Positions 1 to 16,140 of a DNA stretch of 64,000 nt are shown one piece after another. This DNA comes from Desulfobulbus sp. Tol-SR. GTDB taxonomy: Bacteria; Desulfobacterota; Desulfobulbia; Desulfobulbales; Desulfocapsaceae. The stretch covers positions 17,395 to 81,394 of the forward strand of contig JROS01000032.1 of the NCBI GenBank assembly GCA_000769715.1, given 5' to 3'. Made by a program: the position numbers and the translations under genes. The number at the start of each line of letters is the position of its first letter. The stretch's first letter is position 1. The notes beneath the pieces were generated by a model that was given only the letters and a program-made list of their open reading frames with translations, was not told where the DNA came from and made no database searches.

Positions 1-1894
<1,894 letters not shown>

Positions 1895-1945
1895 TCTCTG
1901 TCCTCCTGCTATGATGCGGTTGTTCTCTTAGGTTGATTCAATAGA

Positions 1946-2350
1946 TCAGGATCGTTCACACAGTTCGACCAGAACCCCCCCGGTCGCCTTGGGATGAAGG
2001 AAGGCTATCTTGGCGCCGCCGGCTCCTTTCCTCGGTGCCTGGTCGATCAACTGGACTCCCTTGGCCTTCAGTTCGGCCAGCGCCTCCTCGATGTTTTCGA
2101 CCCGGAAGGCGACATGCTGGAACCCGGTGCCCTTCTTCTCGATGAATTTTGCCACCGGCCCGTCAGGGGAAGTGGATTCGAGGAGTTCGACCTCGCTTTC
2201 CCCTACCGGGAAAAATGCGGTGGTCACCTTCTGCTCGGCAACGGTTTCTGCGCCTTCGAAAGTGAGACCGAGGATGTCGGACCAGAACGATTTGCCCTCA
2301 TTCATGTTGTTGACTGCGATACCGAGATGATCGATTTTCAGAATCTTCAT
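1946..2350 (-). CDS. mce: methylmalonyl-CoA epimerase (VOC/glyoxalase family)
   Basis: MKILKIDHLGIAVNNMNEGKSFWSDILGLTFEGAETVAEQKV...GTGFQHVAFRVENIEEAL...; typical 134-aa VOC epimerase next to the mutase. The ORF-track start at 2533 is over-extended. Confidence 0.93.
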   Translation of the reverse strand: MKILKIDHLGIAVNNMNEGKSFWSDILGLTFEGAETVAEQKVTTAFFPVGESEVELLESTSPDGPVAKFIEKKGTGFQHVAFRVENIEEALAELKAKGVQLIDQAPRKGAGGAKIAFLHPKATGGVLVELCERS

Positions 2351-2412
2351 TTGCGTCTCCATTGGGAAGGATAAGGGGCTGAGCCTTGCGGCCATGCAGG
2401 TTCGAAGCTCAG

Positions 2413-3030
2413 TTACTCGGGATTTCTGGTTTGATTGGCAGAGGGACGGGGATTGGCCATGCCGCGCCACACCATCTCGAACATGGCGTTGGCCTGTTCG
2501 GACAGGCTTCCCTGCTGTCCGCGCAGAATCCACATGAAGAAACTGCGCTGAACGAATCCCATCAAGAAATCGAGAAGGGTGCCGGCCCGCACGTCAGGGT
2601 TCAGCACACCCTCCTTCTGGCCCTGGCGCAGAACGCCTATCATCAGGTTCATCATCCGCTGCTGGCTGAAGGTCTCGTCGGCCATCCATGTTTTCATCGG
2701 CAGGGTCATGAAGACAATCTTGCCCAGCCCCTGGTGCCGTTCGTAGTAGTCGAGCTGCAGCCAGAAGACTTTGCGCAGTTTCTCCTTCAGATCCTCGATG
2801 CCCTGGAGGTGATCGACGATGCGATCGGTCAGCTTTCCCATCCAGACATCGACGAAAGCGAAGACCAGACGCTCCTTGCTGCCGTAGTGTTTGTAGATCG
2901 TAGTGAAGCTGACACCGGCGCGGCTGGCTATATCCCTTATGCTCGCCTTGTGGAAGTCGGAGTTGGAGAAAACCTCGAGAACCGCCATTTCAAGGCGTTT
3001 CTGGATATCGGGATTCAGTTCGTTTAACAT
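2413..3030 (-). CDS. TetR/AcrR family transcriptional regulator
   Basis: N-terminal HTH ...RLEMAVLEVFSNSDFHKASIRDIASRAGVSFTTIYKHYGSKERLVFAFV...; first ATG at 3030 (the track start at 3072 is a TTG). Confidence 0.9.
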   Translation of the reverse strand: MLNELNPDIQKRLEMAVLEVFSNSDFHKASIRDIASRAGVSFTTIYKHYGSKERLVFAFVDVWMGKLTDRIVDHLQGIEDLKEKLRKVFWLQLDYYERHQGLGKIVFMTLPMKTWMADETFSQQRMMNLMIGVLRQGQKEGVLNPDVRAGTLLDFLMGFVQRSFFMWILRGQQGSLSEQANAMFEMVWRGMANPRPSANQTRNPE

Positions 3031-3037
3031 TGTTACT
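3023..3037. promoter_or_regulatory. operator-like site D: TTTAACATTGTTACT
   Basis: One of four copies of (WWK)AAC-N3-GTTACT near the TetR and mmd genes; overlaps the TetR ATG. Confidence 0.5.
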
Positions 3038-3222
3038 GCACTGCCGCTCTCTGCTGAGGAATGAGGTCGCAACGGATTACTGTCGGCGATTGTTCAGTTC
3101 TTGCAATATTTGTTTCCACATGAAAAATCATGTTGATATAATTTAAAAAAATTAAAATTTACTTTCTGTGCTGCGGTGCCCCGGCATCGTTTCAGTCAGG
3201 GGCTTGCCGAAAACGGACTGAA

Positions 3223-3237
3223 AAGAACAATGTTACT
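3223..3237. promoter_or_regulatory. operator-like site B: AAGAACAATGTTACT
   Basis: Same half-site GTTACT/AAC arrangement; lies downstream of a minus-strand TTGACA (fwd TGTCAA 3267-3272). Confidence 0.5.
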
Positions 3238-3353
3238 ATTGCTCTTGTATGCTACTCTTGAAGAATTGTCAAGAGCAAACAGGGCCGGCTGTCAGGCATG
3301 CAGGTGGCGACTGGTGCTGTCGGCCGGCTCGGGAGGCATGCATCCAGGGTTCT

Positions 3354-4514
3354 TTATCTGAACAGGGATAACATGATTCCGGCGGCGACGGCGGAACCGA
3401 TGACGCCGGCGACATTGGGCCCCATCGCGTGCATGAGCAGGAAGTTGGAAGGATCTTCCTTCTGTCCCATCACCTGGGATACCCGGGCGGCCATCGGCAC
3501 CGCCGAGACTCCGGCCGAGCCGATGAGCGGGTTGATGCCCCCGCCCATGACCTTGTTCATCAACTTGGCAAGCAGCACGCCACCGGCCGTACCGATGGCG
3601 AAGGCGGTCACGCCGAGAAAGAGGATGGCCAGCGTCTCGACCCGGAGAAAATTTTCGGCGGTGGCCGTCGCGCCGACCGACATCCCGAGGAAGATCGTGA
3701 TGGTGTTGATCAGGGCATTTTTGGCGGTATCCTCGAGGCGACCGGCGACACCGCACTCGCGGAAGAGGTTGCCGACCATCAGCATGCCGATGAGCGAGGT
3801 GGCCGGCGGGACGATCAGGGCGACGACGATGGTGACGACGATCGGAAAGAGGATCCTCTCCTTCTTGCTGACTTCGCGCAACTGCGTCATCTTGATCGCC
3901 CGTTCCGCCTTCGTGGTCAGCAGCCGCATGATCGGCGGCTGGATGATCGGGACCATCGCCATATAGGAATAGGCGGCGATGGCGATCGAGCCGAGGAGAT
4001 GCGGCGCCAGCCGGGAGGAGAGGAAAATCGCGGTCGGCCCGTCGGCTCCGCCGATGATGCCGATGGAGGCGGCCTCCTGGGCGGTGAACAGGCCCGAGCC
4101 GATGGCGGCGATGAAGGTGATGAAGATGCCGAGCTGGGCCGCGGCCCCGAGCAGCAGGGACTTGGGGTTGGCGATCAACGGCCCGAAATCGGTCATCGCC
4201 CCGACCCCGAGAAAGATCAGGGGCGGAAAGATGCCCAGATGATCGCCCTGGAACAGGTAGTACATCAGACCGCCGGGCTGGACGGTATGGATGACCTTGT
4301 CCTTGATCTCGATGATCGGCTCGGCCATCATGTCCGCCAGGGGCAGGTTGGTGAGCAGGACACCGAAGGCGATGGGAATGAGCAGCAGGGGTTCGAAGCC
4401 CTTGACGATCGCCAGATAGATCAGCAGACAGGCGATGCCGATCATCAGGACATGACCGAAAGTGAGGTTGAATATCCCCATGCTGTGGATGAATTCCGCC
4501 AATGCCGCGAGCAT
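3354..4514 (-). CDS. sodium ion-translocating decarboxylase subunit beta (OadB/MmdB/GcdB family)
   Basis: Multi-TM protein with hallmark ...[24 protein letters not shown].. and ..[20 protein letters not shown]...[22 protein letters not shown]. Confidence 0.95.
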   Translation of the reverse strand: MLAALAEFIHSMGIFNLTFGHVLMIGIACLLIYLAIVKGFEPLLLIPIAFGVLLTNLPLADMMAEPIIEIKDKVIHTVQPGGLMYYLFQGDHLGIFPPLIFLGVGAMTDFGPLIANPKSLLLGAAAQLGIFITFIAAIGSGLFTAQEAASIGIIGGADGPTAIFLSSRLAPHLLGSIAIAAYSYMAMVPIIQPPIMRLLTTKAERAIKMTQLREVSKKERILFPIVVTIVVALIVPPATSLIGMLMVGNLFRECGVAGRLEDTAKNALINTITIFLGMSVGATATAENFLRVETLAILFLGVTAFAIGTAGGVLLAKLMNKVMGGGINPLIGSAGVSAVPMAARVSQVMGQKEDPSNFLLMHAMGPNVAGVIGSAVAAGIMLSLFR

Positions 4515-4529
4515 GTTGTTCTCCTTTGG

Positions 4530-4931
4530 TTAGGCGAGGACGACCAGGGGATCGCCGGCGTTCACCGAAGCGCCCTTGACGGCACGGACCTCGGCGATGG
4601 TGCAGTCGTGCGGGGCCAGGATCTCGTTTTCCATCTTCATCGCCTCGAGGATCATCAGGATCTGTCCCTTGGCGACCCGGTCTCCGGCCTGGACCTTGAC
4701 CTCGAGGATGGTTCCCGGCATGGGGGCGGAGATCGTCCCCGCCCCGTCAGCAGTCGGGGCGGCGGGGGTCGCCGGTCGGGGAGGAGTCTTCGCCGCCGTC
4801 GGTGCCGGTTGAGCCGGAGGAGTGGGGCGTGGCGGTGTCGCTACGGCCGGTTCGTTGGAGGGGGATGCTGCTAGCTCCTCAATCTCGACTTCATACTCCT
4901 TGCCATTGACGCGTACTCTGAATTTCTTCAT
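4530..4931 (-). CDS. biotin/lipoyl-binding carrier subunit of decarboxylase (gamma)
   Basis: Pro/Ala-rich linker followed by biotinyl domain ...GDRVAKGQILMILEAMKMENEILAP... (EAMKM biotinylation motif). Confidence 0.93.
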   Translation of the reverse strand: MKKFRVRVNGKEYEVEIEELAASPSNEPAVATPPRPTPPAQPAPTAAKTPPRPATPAAPTADGAGTISAPMPGTILEVKVQAGDRVAKGQILMILEAMKMENEILAPHDCTIAEVRAVKGASVNAGDPLVVLA

Positions 4932-4947
4932 TCGTGTTTTCCCATGG

Positions 4948-5364
4948 TTAGAATCTGCTGTTCATCTGGTCTACAATCCCAGCCTTGCCCCATGCCGGGG
5001 CTGAGCCGATCTTTCGGATGTTGCGGATGACGATGTCGCCAGTCGCGCGGGCCGGGTACATGGCGAGCGCCGCCGAGATGACGGCTACGAGTTCGTCATC
5101 GTCGTCGGCGGAAATACTGGTGCTCACGGCCGGCATTGCCGCCGGCAGAGCGGCCGGGGCCGGTTCCGGTGCCGGTTGTCGTTTGGGTTGGGCGGTGAAT
5201 CTGGCCAGCAGGCCGATGACGACCTGAAGGATGATCAGGGCAAGGAAGGTTATGCCCATCCCGAGGAACGTGACGACCAGGCTGGCCAGCATCTTGTCGG
5301 CGAAGGACAGGGTCTTGACGGTTTCAGGATTGGCAAGTTGGGCTAACAGTTCGGATATTCCCAT
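4948..5364 (-). CDS. OadG family subunit of Na+-pumping decarboxylase (delta/gamma-like)
   Basis: Single N-terminal TM (VTFLGMGITFLALIILQVVIGLL) followed by Pro/Ala-rich region and DDDDELVAVISAALAMY; position in operon. Confidence 0.8.
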   Translation of the reverse strand: MGISELLAQLANPETVKTLSFADKMLASLVVTFLGMGITFLALIILQVVIGLLARFTAQPKRQPAPEPAPAALPAAMPAVSTSISADDDDELVAVISAALAMYPARATGDIVIRNIRKIGSAPAWGKAGIVDQMNSRF

Positions 5365-5382
5365 GGTCGCGTTCTCCTCGCC

Positions 5383-6930
<1,548 letters not shown>

Positions 6931-7003
6931 GTCTCTGGCTTCCTCTTTTCAACAGGACGAAAAAATAGGGTTGCTGACAGGGGTGGAACCGGGTCTTTGC
7001 TGC

Positions 7004-7018
7004 TTTAACATTGTTACT
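7004..7018. promoter_or_regulatory. operator-like site A: TTTAACATTGTTACT (identical to site D)
   Basis: 74 bp upstream of the mmdA start; 15/15 identical to site D at 3023. Confidence 0.5.
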
Positions 7019-7210
7019 GTCTTGACGAAAATACGTATCTGGATAATCATGACCTGACCATTCTGTGTATGGATAGATCGAGGATGGTTCCGCTTATTGA
7101 GCCGTAGTGAGATGAAACAGCAATCCAATATGCCGATATTTATAGCAAATACAATGATATATTTCATTTATGGGAAGCTTCATTATTCTTTCTTCACTTG
7201 ACGGTAGATA

Positions 7211-7225
7211 AAGAACGATGTTACT
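7211..7225. promoter_or_regulatory. operator-like site C: AAGAACGATGTTACT (14/15 identical to site B)
   Basis: Downstream of minus-strand TTGACA (fwd TGTCAA 7247-7252), between mmdA and the divergent MBL-fold gene. Confidence 0.5.
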
Positions 7226-7387
7226 CGACCTTATTCATGTGGGGTTTGTCAAGAGGAAAAATCGAAGTATTGTTCCCTTTTGAGTATTTTCCAGTAGAAT
7301 ACTGTACAGAAGAGGAAAGGCCGGCGGGATGCCGCAGAAGGGTCTGAGCGTCAGCACGGTTTTGCTTTAATACTCAAGGAAGGCCGG

Positions 7388-8287
7388 ATGGAGAACATGG
7401 ATCCTCTCAGGGTTGGTGATATCGAGATATACTGGCTGACCGGCGGCGATTTCAAACTGGATGGCGGCACCATGTTCGGGGCGGTACCGAAGGTCCTCTG
7501 GCAGAAGCGCTATCCGGTGGATTCCGGCAACTGCATCCAGATGCGCAACGACCCCTTGCTGGTCAGGACCCCGGATGCCCTGATCGTCATCGATACCGGC
7601 CTCGGCAACAAATTGACGGAAAAACAGCAGCGGATCTATCAGGTGTCCTCTTCCCGGGATATTCCGGCCCAGCTCGGACAGCTCGGGATCAGCCGCGAGG
7701 ACGTCGATTACGTCATCCTGACTCACGGCGATTTCGATCATGCCGGCGGCATCGAGATGATCAACCCCGCCGGCGCTCGCGAACTCACGTTTCCGAGGGC
7801 GACGCATGTCTTCCAATCGACCGAGTGGCAAGACCTGAGCCACCCCGGTGATCGCGCCAAGGCCACCTACCTGGAAGAGAATTTCGACCTCCTCCGCCAC
7901 CGGGGACGGCTGCATCTCGTCGAAGGGGACGAGGAAATCCGTCCCGGCATCGTCGTGCGACATACCGGCGGCCATACCCGAGGGCACCAGGTGGTCGAGA
8001 TGACCTCGCGGGGCGAAACGGCCCTCCATCTCGGGGATCTCTGTCCCACCCATGCCCATATCAATCCCCTGTGGGTCATGGCCTACGATAATTTTCCGCT
8101 GGAGGTGATCGAGCGGAAAAAGGAGTACCTGACTGCATACCTGGCGAGGGGCAGTTGGTTTACCCTGTACCATGATCCGTTCCACCGGGCAGTCAAGATC
8201 GATACGGCCTACCAGATCACTGCCTCATGGCCGGAACCGGATGTGGGACAGGACAGGGGGCTGGTTGCCGGACAGGGCCGGGGATAA
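7388..8287 (+). CDS. MBL-fold metallo-hydrolase
   Basis: ..YVILTHGDFDHAGGIEM.. (HxxxDH-type motif), ..RHTGGHTRGHQVVEM.., ..LHLGDLCPTHAH.. Confidence 0.88.
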   Translation: MENMDPLRVGDIEIYWLTGGDFKLDGGTMFGAVPKVLWQKRYPVDSGNCIQMRNDPLLVRTPDALIVIDTGLGNKLTEKQQRIYQVSSSRDIPAQLGQLGISREDVDYVILTHGDFDHAGGIEMINPAGARELTFPRATHVFQSTEWQDLSHPGDRAKATYLEENFDLLRHRGRLHLVEGDEEIRPGIVVRHTGGHTRGHQVVEMTSRGETALHLGDLCPTHAHINPLWVMAYDNFPLEVIERKKEYLTAYLARGSWFTLYHDPFHRAVKIDTAYQITASWPEPDVGQDRGLVAGQGRG

Positions 8288-8343
8288 AGCAACGGTACCT
8301 GGGACAGGGCGAGAAGATCGCAGTCTGAAGGAGAGTCGATACG

Positions 8344-9336
8344 ATGGCAACGACGTTTCTGGCGATGGTGGTGGAGGAGCAGGCGGACGGGAGCTATTCC
8401 CGGACCATCCGGGAGAGGACGGTGGACGACCTGCCGCCCGGCGAGGTCCTGATCCGGGTGCTGTGGTCGTCACTCAATTACAAGGATGCCCTCTCCGCCA
8501 GCGGCAACAAAGGGGTGACGCGAAATTACCCCCACACCCCGGGGATCGACGCCGCCGGCCTCATCGAGGAGAGCCGGAGCGAGCGGTTCCGTCCCGGCGA
8601 CGAGGTGCTGGTCACCAGCTACGACCTCGGGATGAATACCTCCGGCGGTTTCGGCCAGTACATCCGGGTGCCGGCGGAGTGGATCGTGCCGCTGCCGGCC
8701 GGCCTGGACCTGAAGGAGAGTATGATCCTCGGCACCGCCGGCCTGACGGCGGCAATGTCGGTCTCCGCCTTGAGCGCCGGCATCAGTCCGGACCAGGGCG
8801 AGATTCTGGTGACCGGGGCCAGCGGCGGTGTCGGCAGTATGGCGGTCTCCATCCTCGCTCGGCTCGGCTACGAGGTCTGCGCCGCCAGCGGCAAGGACAC
8901 GGCCTATCTGCTCGACTTGGGGGCGAAAACCGTCGTCAGCAGGGCCGATGTCAATGACGAGAGCGGCCGGCCCCTGCTGAAGACCCGCTGGGCGGGCGTG
9001 ATCGATACCGTCGGTGGCAACATCCTCGCTACGGCGATCAAATCCACCGCCCATCGGGGGATCGTCACCTGTTGCGGCAACGTCGCCTCGCCCGACCTCC
9101 AGCTCACGGTTTTTCCGTTTATCCTGCGGGGGGTGACGCTGGTCGGCATCGACTCCCAGGATTTTCCGATGGCCGAGAGGAAAGAGATCTGGCAGAACCT
9201 CGCGCATGCTTGGAAACCGGCGAAACTCGGCGGCATGGGGCGTGTCGTTTCCCTGTCGGACCTGGAAGTTGAGATCGGCCTGATTCTGCAGGGCAGGCAG
9301 CAGGGGCGGGTCGTCGTCAATCTGGGAGAATGCTGA
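8344..9336 (+). CDS. acuI: YhdH/AcuI-like NADPH-dependent acrylyl-CoA reductase (zinc-free MDR)
   Basis: ..SSLNYKDALSASGNKGVTRNYPHTPGIDAAG.. and ..ILVTGASGGVGSMAVSILARLGYEVCAASGK.. typical of YhdH/AcuI. Confidence 0.88.
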   Translation: MATTFLAMVVEEQADGSYSRTIRERTVDDLPPGEVLIRVLWSSLNYKDALSASGNKGVTRNYPHTPGIDAAGLIEESRSERFRPGDEVLVTSYDLGMNTSGGFGQYIRVPAEWIVPLPAGLDLKESMILGTAGLTAAMSVSALSAGISPDQGEILVTGASGGVGSMAVSILARLGYEVCAASGKDTAYLLDLGAKTVVSRADVNDESGRPLLKTRWAGVIDTVGGNILATAIKSTAHRGIVTCCGNVASPDLQLTVFPFILRGVTLVGIDSQDFPMAERKEIWQNLAHAWKPAKLGGMGRVVSLSDLEVEIGLILQGRQQGRVVVNLGEC

Positions 9337-9380
9337 CAGCACGATACCGGTAAGGAAGAACAAAATCACGCTAGTGATGA

Positions 9381-10352
9381 GTGCCTATGGCGGGTGATAT
9401 GAAAAAGACAGGTTTCGTATACGACGAAAGGTTCCTTCAGCATGTGACCTTCTCTACCCACCCTGAATCTCCCGGACGGCTCCGGGTCATCGTCGAGGGT
9501 CTTGCCGCTTCGGGACTGCTGCAGAAGCTCATCCCGATCGAGGTCAGGCGCGCAGACCAGCGCTGGATCGAAATGGTACACAACATCCGGTACATGATGC
9601 GTCTCGAAGAAGCCTGCATCATGGGGATGCCGGACATCGACCACCAGGACAATTCGATCTGCCGCGATACCTATGACATCGCCTTCCTGGCCGTGGGCGG
9701 GGTCCTCAATGCGATCGACGCGGTGATGACGGGCGATATCGATAACGCCTTCTGCGCCGTCCGTCCCCCCGGGCATCACGCCGAAGTCGATCGGGCCATG
9801 GGATTCTGTTATTTCAACAATGTTGCCATCGGCGCGAAATATCTCAAGAAGAGATGGGGCGTGCAGCGGATCGGGATCATCGATTTCGACGTCCACCACG
9901 GCAACGGTACGCAACATATCTTTGAGCAGGACCCGACGGTTTTCTACTACTCGATCCACGAGCATCCCTCCTTCGCCTACCCGGGAACCGGGCGTGAGTT
10001 CGAGACCGGTATTGGTGAAGGTCTCGGCTACACCCTCAACTCGCCGATCCTGCCCGGCAGGGGGGATGACGAGTACAAGAAGATGATCATGCAGGACCTG
10101 GTGCCGGCCTTCAAGAAATTCCAGCCGGAAGTGATCCTGCTGTCCGCCGGATTCGATGCCCATGTCACCGATCTGATGTCCGGGACCAACCTGTCGACCG
10201 AGGGATACGATTTTATTACCGAGGTCATTCTCAACCTGGCGAACAAATTTGCCGGCGGTCGGGTAATCTCTGTTCTCGAGGGTGGATACAACTATCCGGT
10301 TCTGGCATTGCTCGTCGAAAACCATATCCGGATGATGACCGGGGTTCGATGA
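9381..10352 (+). CDS. histone deacetylase family protein (AcuC-like)
   Basis: ..RPPGHHAEVDRAMGFCYFNNVAIGAKYL.. RIGIIDFDVHHGNGTQHIF.. class II HDAC/AcuC motifs. Confidence 0.94.
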   Translation: MPMAGDMKKTGFVYDERFLQHVTFSTHPESPGRLRVIVEGLAASGLLQKLIPIEVRRADQRWIEMVHNIRYMMRLEEACIMGMPDIDHQDNSICRDTYDIAFLAVGGVLNAIDAVMTGDIDNAFCAVRPPGHHAEVDRAMGFCYFNNVAIGAKYLKKRWGVQRIGIIDFDVHHGNGTQHIFEQDPTVFYYSIHEHPSFAYPGTGREFETGIGEGLGYTLNSPILPGRGDDEYKKMIMQDLVPAFKKFQPEVILLSAGFDAHVTDLMSGTNLSTEGYDFITEVILNLANKFAGGRVISVLEGGYNYPVLALLVENHIRMMTGVR

Positions 10353-10402
10353 GTGCATCCACCGGAACCAACGGTGTATAAAAAAATGTTGCAGGAGGGT
10401 CT

Positions 10403-11092
10403 ATGTTCGTATGTGAAAGAATGGCGAAAAAGCTGATAACGGTGCAACCCGACACGAAGCTCTCGGATGTCAGTCAATTGATGACACAGCACAATATCAG
10501 GCATCTGCCGGTGGTCAACGGGGAGGGCCTGCTCGTCGGGATCGTTTCCGACCGCGACATGCGTTCGGCGTTGCCGTCATCGCTGCTCGGCAAGGAGGCG
10601 TATGAACGGGCCTTGGAGCGGGTGATGACACACCGGGCCGAGGAGATCATGACCATAAATCCGTTGACCATCTCGGTCTATTACACCATCCAGGATACCC
10701 TCCTGATGATGCGGCAGAAGCGGGTCGGGGCCTTCCCGGTGATCGACGAGAACGGCTATCTGAAAGGCATCCTGTCGACGAGGGATCTCCTGTCCTCTCT
10801 GGCCAACGTGATGGGCATCGGCGAGCCGGGAACGCTGCTCTGCATCCTGGCCAGGGAAGAGCGCGGCCAGTTGAAGAAAATCGTCGATATCGTTACCGAG
10901 GAGAAGATCCTGCTGGGCAGCGTGCTGGTCTCCCGCACCTGGGACGTCAACAAGAAGGCGGTCTTTCCCTATCTCCTCACCAATAACGTGGCCCGAGTAA
11001 AGCAACGGCTCCTCGATGCCGATTTCCAACTCTTCGATCCGATGCAGTGGTACCTTGACAACGTGTCGAAGAATCCACATCTGCTGCTGTAA
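10403..11092 (+). CDS. CBS-pair protein with C-terminal ACT-like region (AcuB-like)
   Basis: Two CBS repeats (..NIRHLPVVNGEGLLVGIVSDRDMR.. and ..VGAFPVIDENGYLKGILSTRDLL..) followed by ACT-like tail. Confidence 0.85.
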   Translation: MFVCERMAKKLITVQPDTKLSDVSQLMTQHNIRHLPVVNGEGLLVGIVSDRDMRSALPSSLLGKEAYERALERVMTHRAEEIMTINPLTISVYYTIQDTLLMMRQKRVGAFPVIDENGYLKGILSTRDLLSSLANVMGIGEPGTLLCILAREERGQLKKIVDIVTEEKILLGSVLVSRTWDVNKKAVFPYLLTNNVARVKQRLLDADFQLFDPMQWYLDNVSKNPHLLL

Positions 11093-11155
11093 ACGGTTTG
11101 ACCGGGAAGGATGTGGAAGTAGACCTTGAAAATGTTATGAACGTGAGATTACGAG

Positions 11156-11764
11156 ATGAGTTTGCCGTCGTCGTTGTTTGATCAGGATATCGCAGAGATA
11201 ATCAATAAAGCCCGTTTCGCCGGGGCCACCGAGGTCAGGAGGCTGGCCCCCGGAGATATCGTGGTCGAGAAGCAGATGGCAGCGTACTGTCGGGAGCCGG
11301 GGTGCCCGAACTTCGGCCAATCGCCGAGCTGTCCGCCCCATGTCGCCGGCCCGGCGGCGTTCGTGGAACTGCAGGGCAGGAGCAGGGCGGCCCTGATGGT
11401 GCGGATCGAGGTCCCTTCGGCGGTCCTGTTCTCTGATGAGCGACGGGAGGTGATGCGATTGCTGCATGAAATCGTGGCGGGCATCGAGCAGGCGGCCATC
11501 GCCCGCGGCTATGCCGGATCGAGGTCCTTCGCCGGCGGTTCCTGCAAAGACCTGTTCTGTATTGATCATCCCGAATGTCGGGTCCTTTCCGAGAACGGTC
11601 CCTGCCGCAATCCGGACGCTGCCAGGCCATCGATGTCCGGATTCGGCGTCAATGTGGCCAAGACGCTGGAGATGGCCGGTTTTACCGAACCAGACAAGAC
11701 CCGGCCGGCCGTCAAGGGCGAGGAGGCGACGAGCTGGGTCGCCGGGATGGTCCTCATCATCTGA
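11156..11764 (+). CDS. DUF2284 domain-containing Cys-rich protein
   Basis: ..YCREPGCPNFGQSPSCPPHVAGP.. and ..GGSCKDLFCIDHPECRVLSENGPCRNPDAARPSMSGFGVNVAKT.. match the DUF2284 pattern. Confidence 0.8.
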   Translation: MSLPSSLFDQDIAEIINKARFAGATEVRRLAPGDIVVEKQMAAYCREPGCPNFGQSPSCPPHVAGPAAFVELQGRSRAALMVRIEVPSAVLFSDERREVMRLLHEIVAGIEQAAIARGYAGSRSFAGGSCKDLFCIDHPECRVLSENGPCRNPDAARPSMSGFGVNVAKTLEMAGFTEPDKTRPAVKGEEATSWVAGMVLII

Positions 11765-11850
11765 GCGCCCAGGGTTCTCCGCGGTCTCCAGAATCGATGG
11801 GCCCCGCCGTGGTCGGTGACCTGCGGTGGGAGCGAGCCCCGGAGACCGTC

Positions 11851-12520
11851 TTAGAAGATGAGTTCGTTGAAATAGGCAATCGACGCGAAGTCGTTGGAAT
11901 AACTGACCGGTTTGCGCGAACTGGGCCTCGCGATGTGGACCAGATAGCCGATGCCGTACTCCCTGGCCGCGGCCAGGACCGGGGCGGTATCGTCGGCCAG
12001 CAGTGTCCGCCGTTTATCAAACCCGATTATCCCCTCCAGTATTTTCCAGAACATCGGCTGCTCCTTCGCCTCACCCACCACCTCGGAACAGATGATACCG
12101 GTAAAATAGGCGCCGATCCTGGTCTTGCGCAGCTTGATGGCCAGCGTTTTCGAATGGGCGTTGGTGACGAGGTGGATCTGCTTTCCATTTTTGTCAAGAA
12201 ACGACAGAAAATCGATGACATGAGGATGGATCTGGATCAAGTGGTCAATCCGGCATTTGAGCTCGGGGATATCGAGTCCCAACTGCTCCGACCAGTAGTC
12301 GAGATCGGTCCACTGCAGGGTAGCCTCGACCGTTCGGTAGCGGGAGAGCAGTCTTTGCCGGGCCTCGTCCGGGCTGAGGTGGTTGATTGCGGCGTAGATC
12401 TCCGGGACATAGTGTTCCCAGAAATAATCGTCGAAGTACTTGTCCAGCAGGGTCCCGTCCATGTCCAGCAGGACGCAGTCGATCTCGTCCCAGGTGAAGG
12501 CGGGTCTGATCTGCGGCGGT

Positions 12521-12534
<14 letters not shown>
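11851..12534 (-). CDS. HAD-family hydrolase (GMP/IMP nucleotidase YrfG-like)
   Basis: ..DCVLLDMDGTLLDKYFDDYFWEHYVPEIYA.. HAD motif I; ..LVTNAHSKTLAIKL.. motif II. Confidence 0.85.
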
Positions 12535-16069
<3,535 letters not shown>

Positions 16070-16073
16070 TGGT

Positions 16074-16112
16074 AAAAAAAAGTGCCGGTTGCACCCATGG
16101 GGGCAACCGGCA
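16074..16112 (-). terminator. Rho-independent terminator downstream of bamA, abutting mfd
   Basis: Perfect 10-bp stem TGCCGGTTGC(16083-16092)/GCAACCGGCA(16103-16112); minus-strand U8 tract at 16074-16081. Confidence 0.85.
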
Positions 16113-16140
16113 GGAGAGGAAGACGTGCTGAATAATGTGT

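Noticed and set aside
3429-4874. 481-aa plus-strand ORF opposite decarboxylase beta/gamma
   Set aside because: Shadow ORF, low-complexity acidic/His-rich translation.
7283-7303. AGTATT-N9-AATACT inverted repeat upstream of the MBL-fold gene
   Set aside because: Short arms in AT-rich promoter DNA; too weak to separate from chance or -10-like sequences.
11782-11848. CGGTCTCC...GGAGACCG arms between DUF2284 and HAD genes as a terminator
   Set aside because: Loop is too long and there is no U tract; not a convincing intrinsic terminator.
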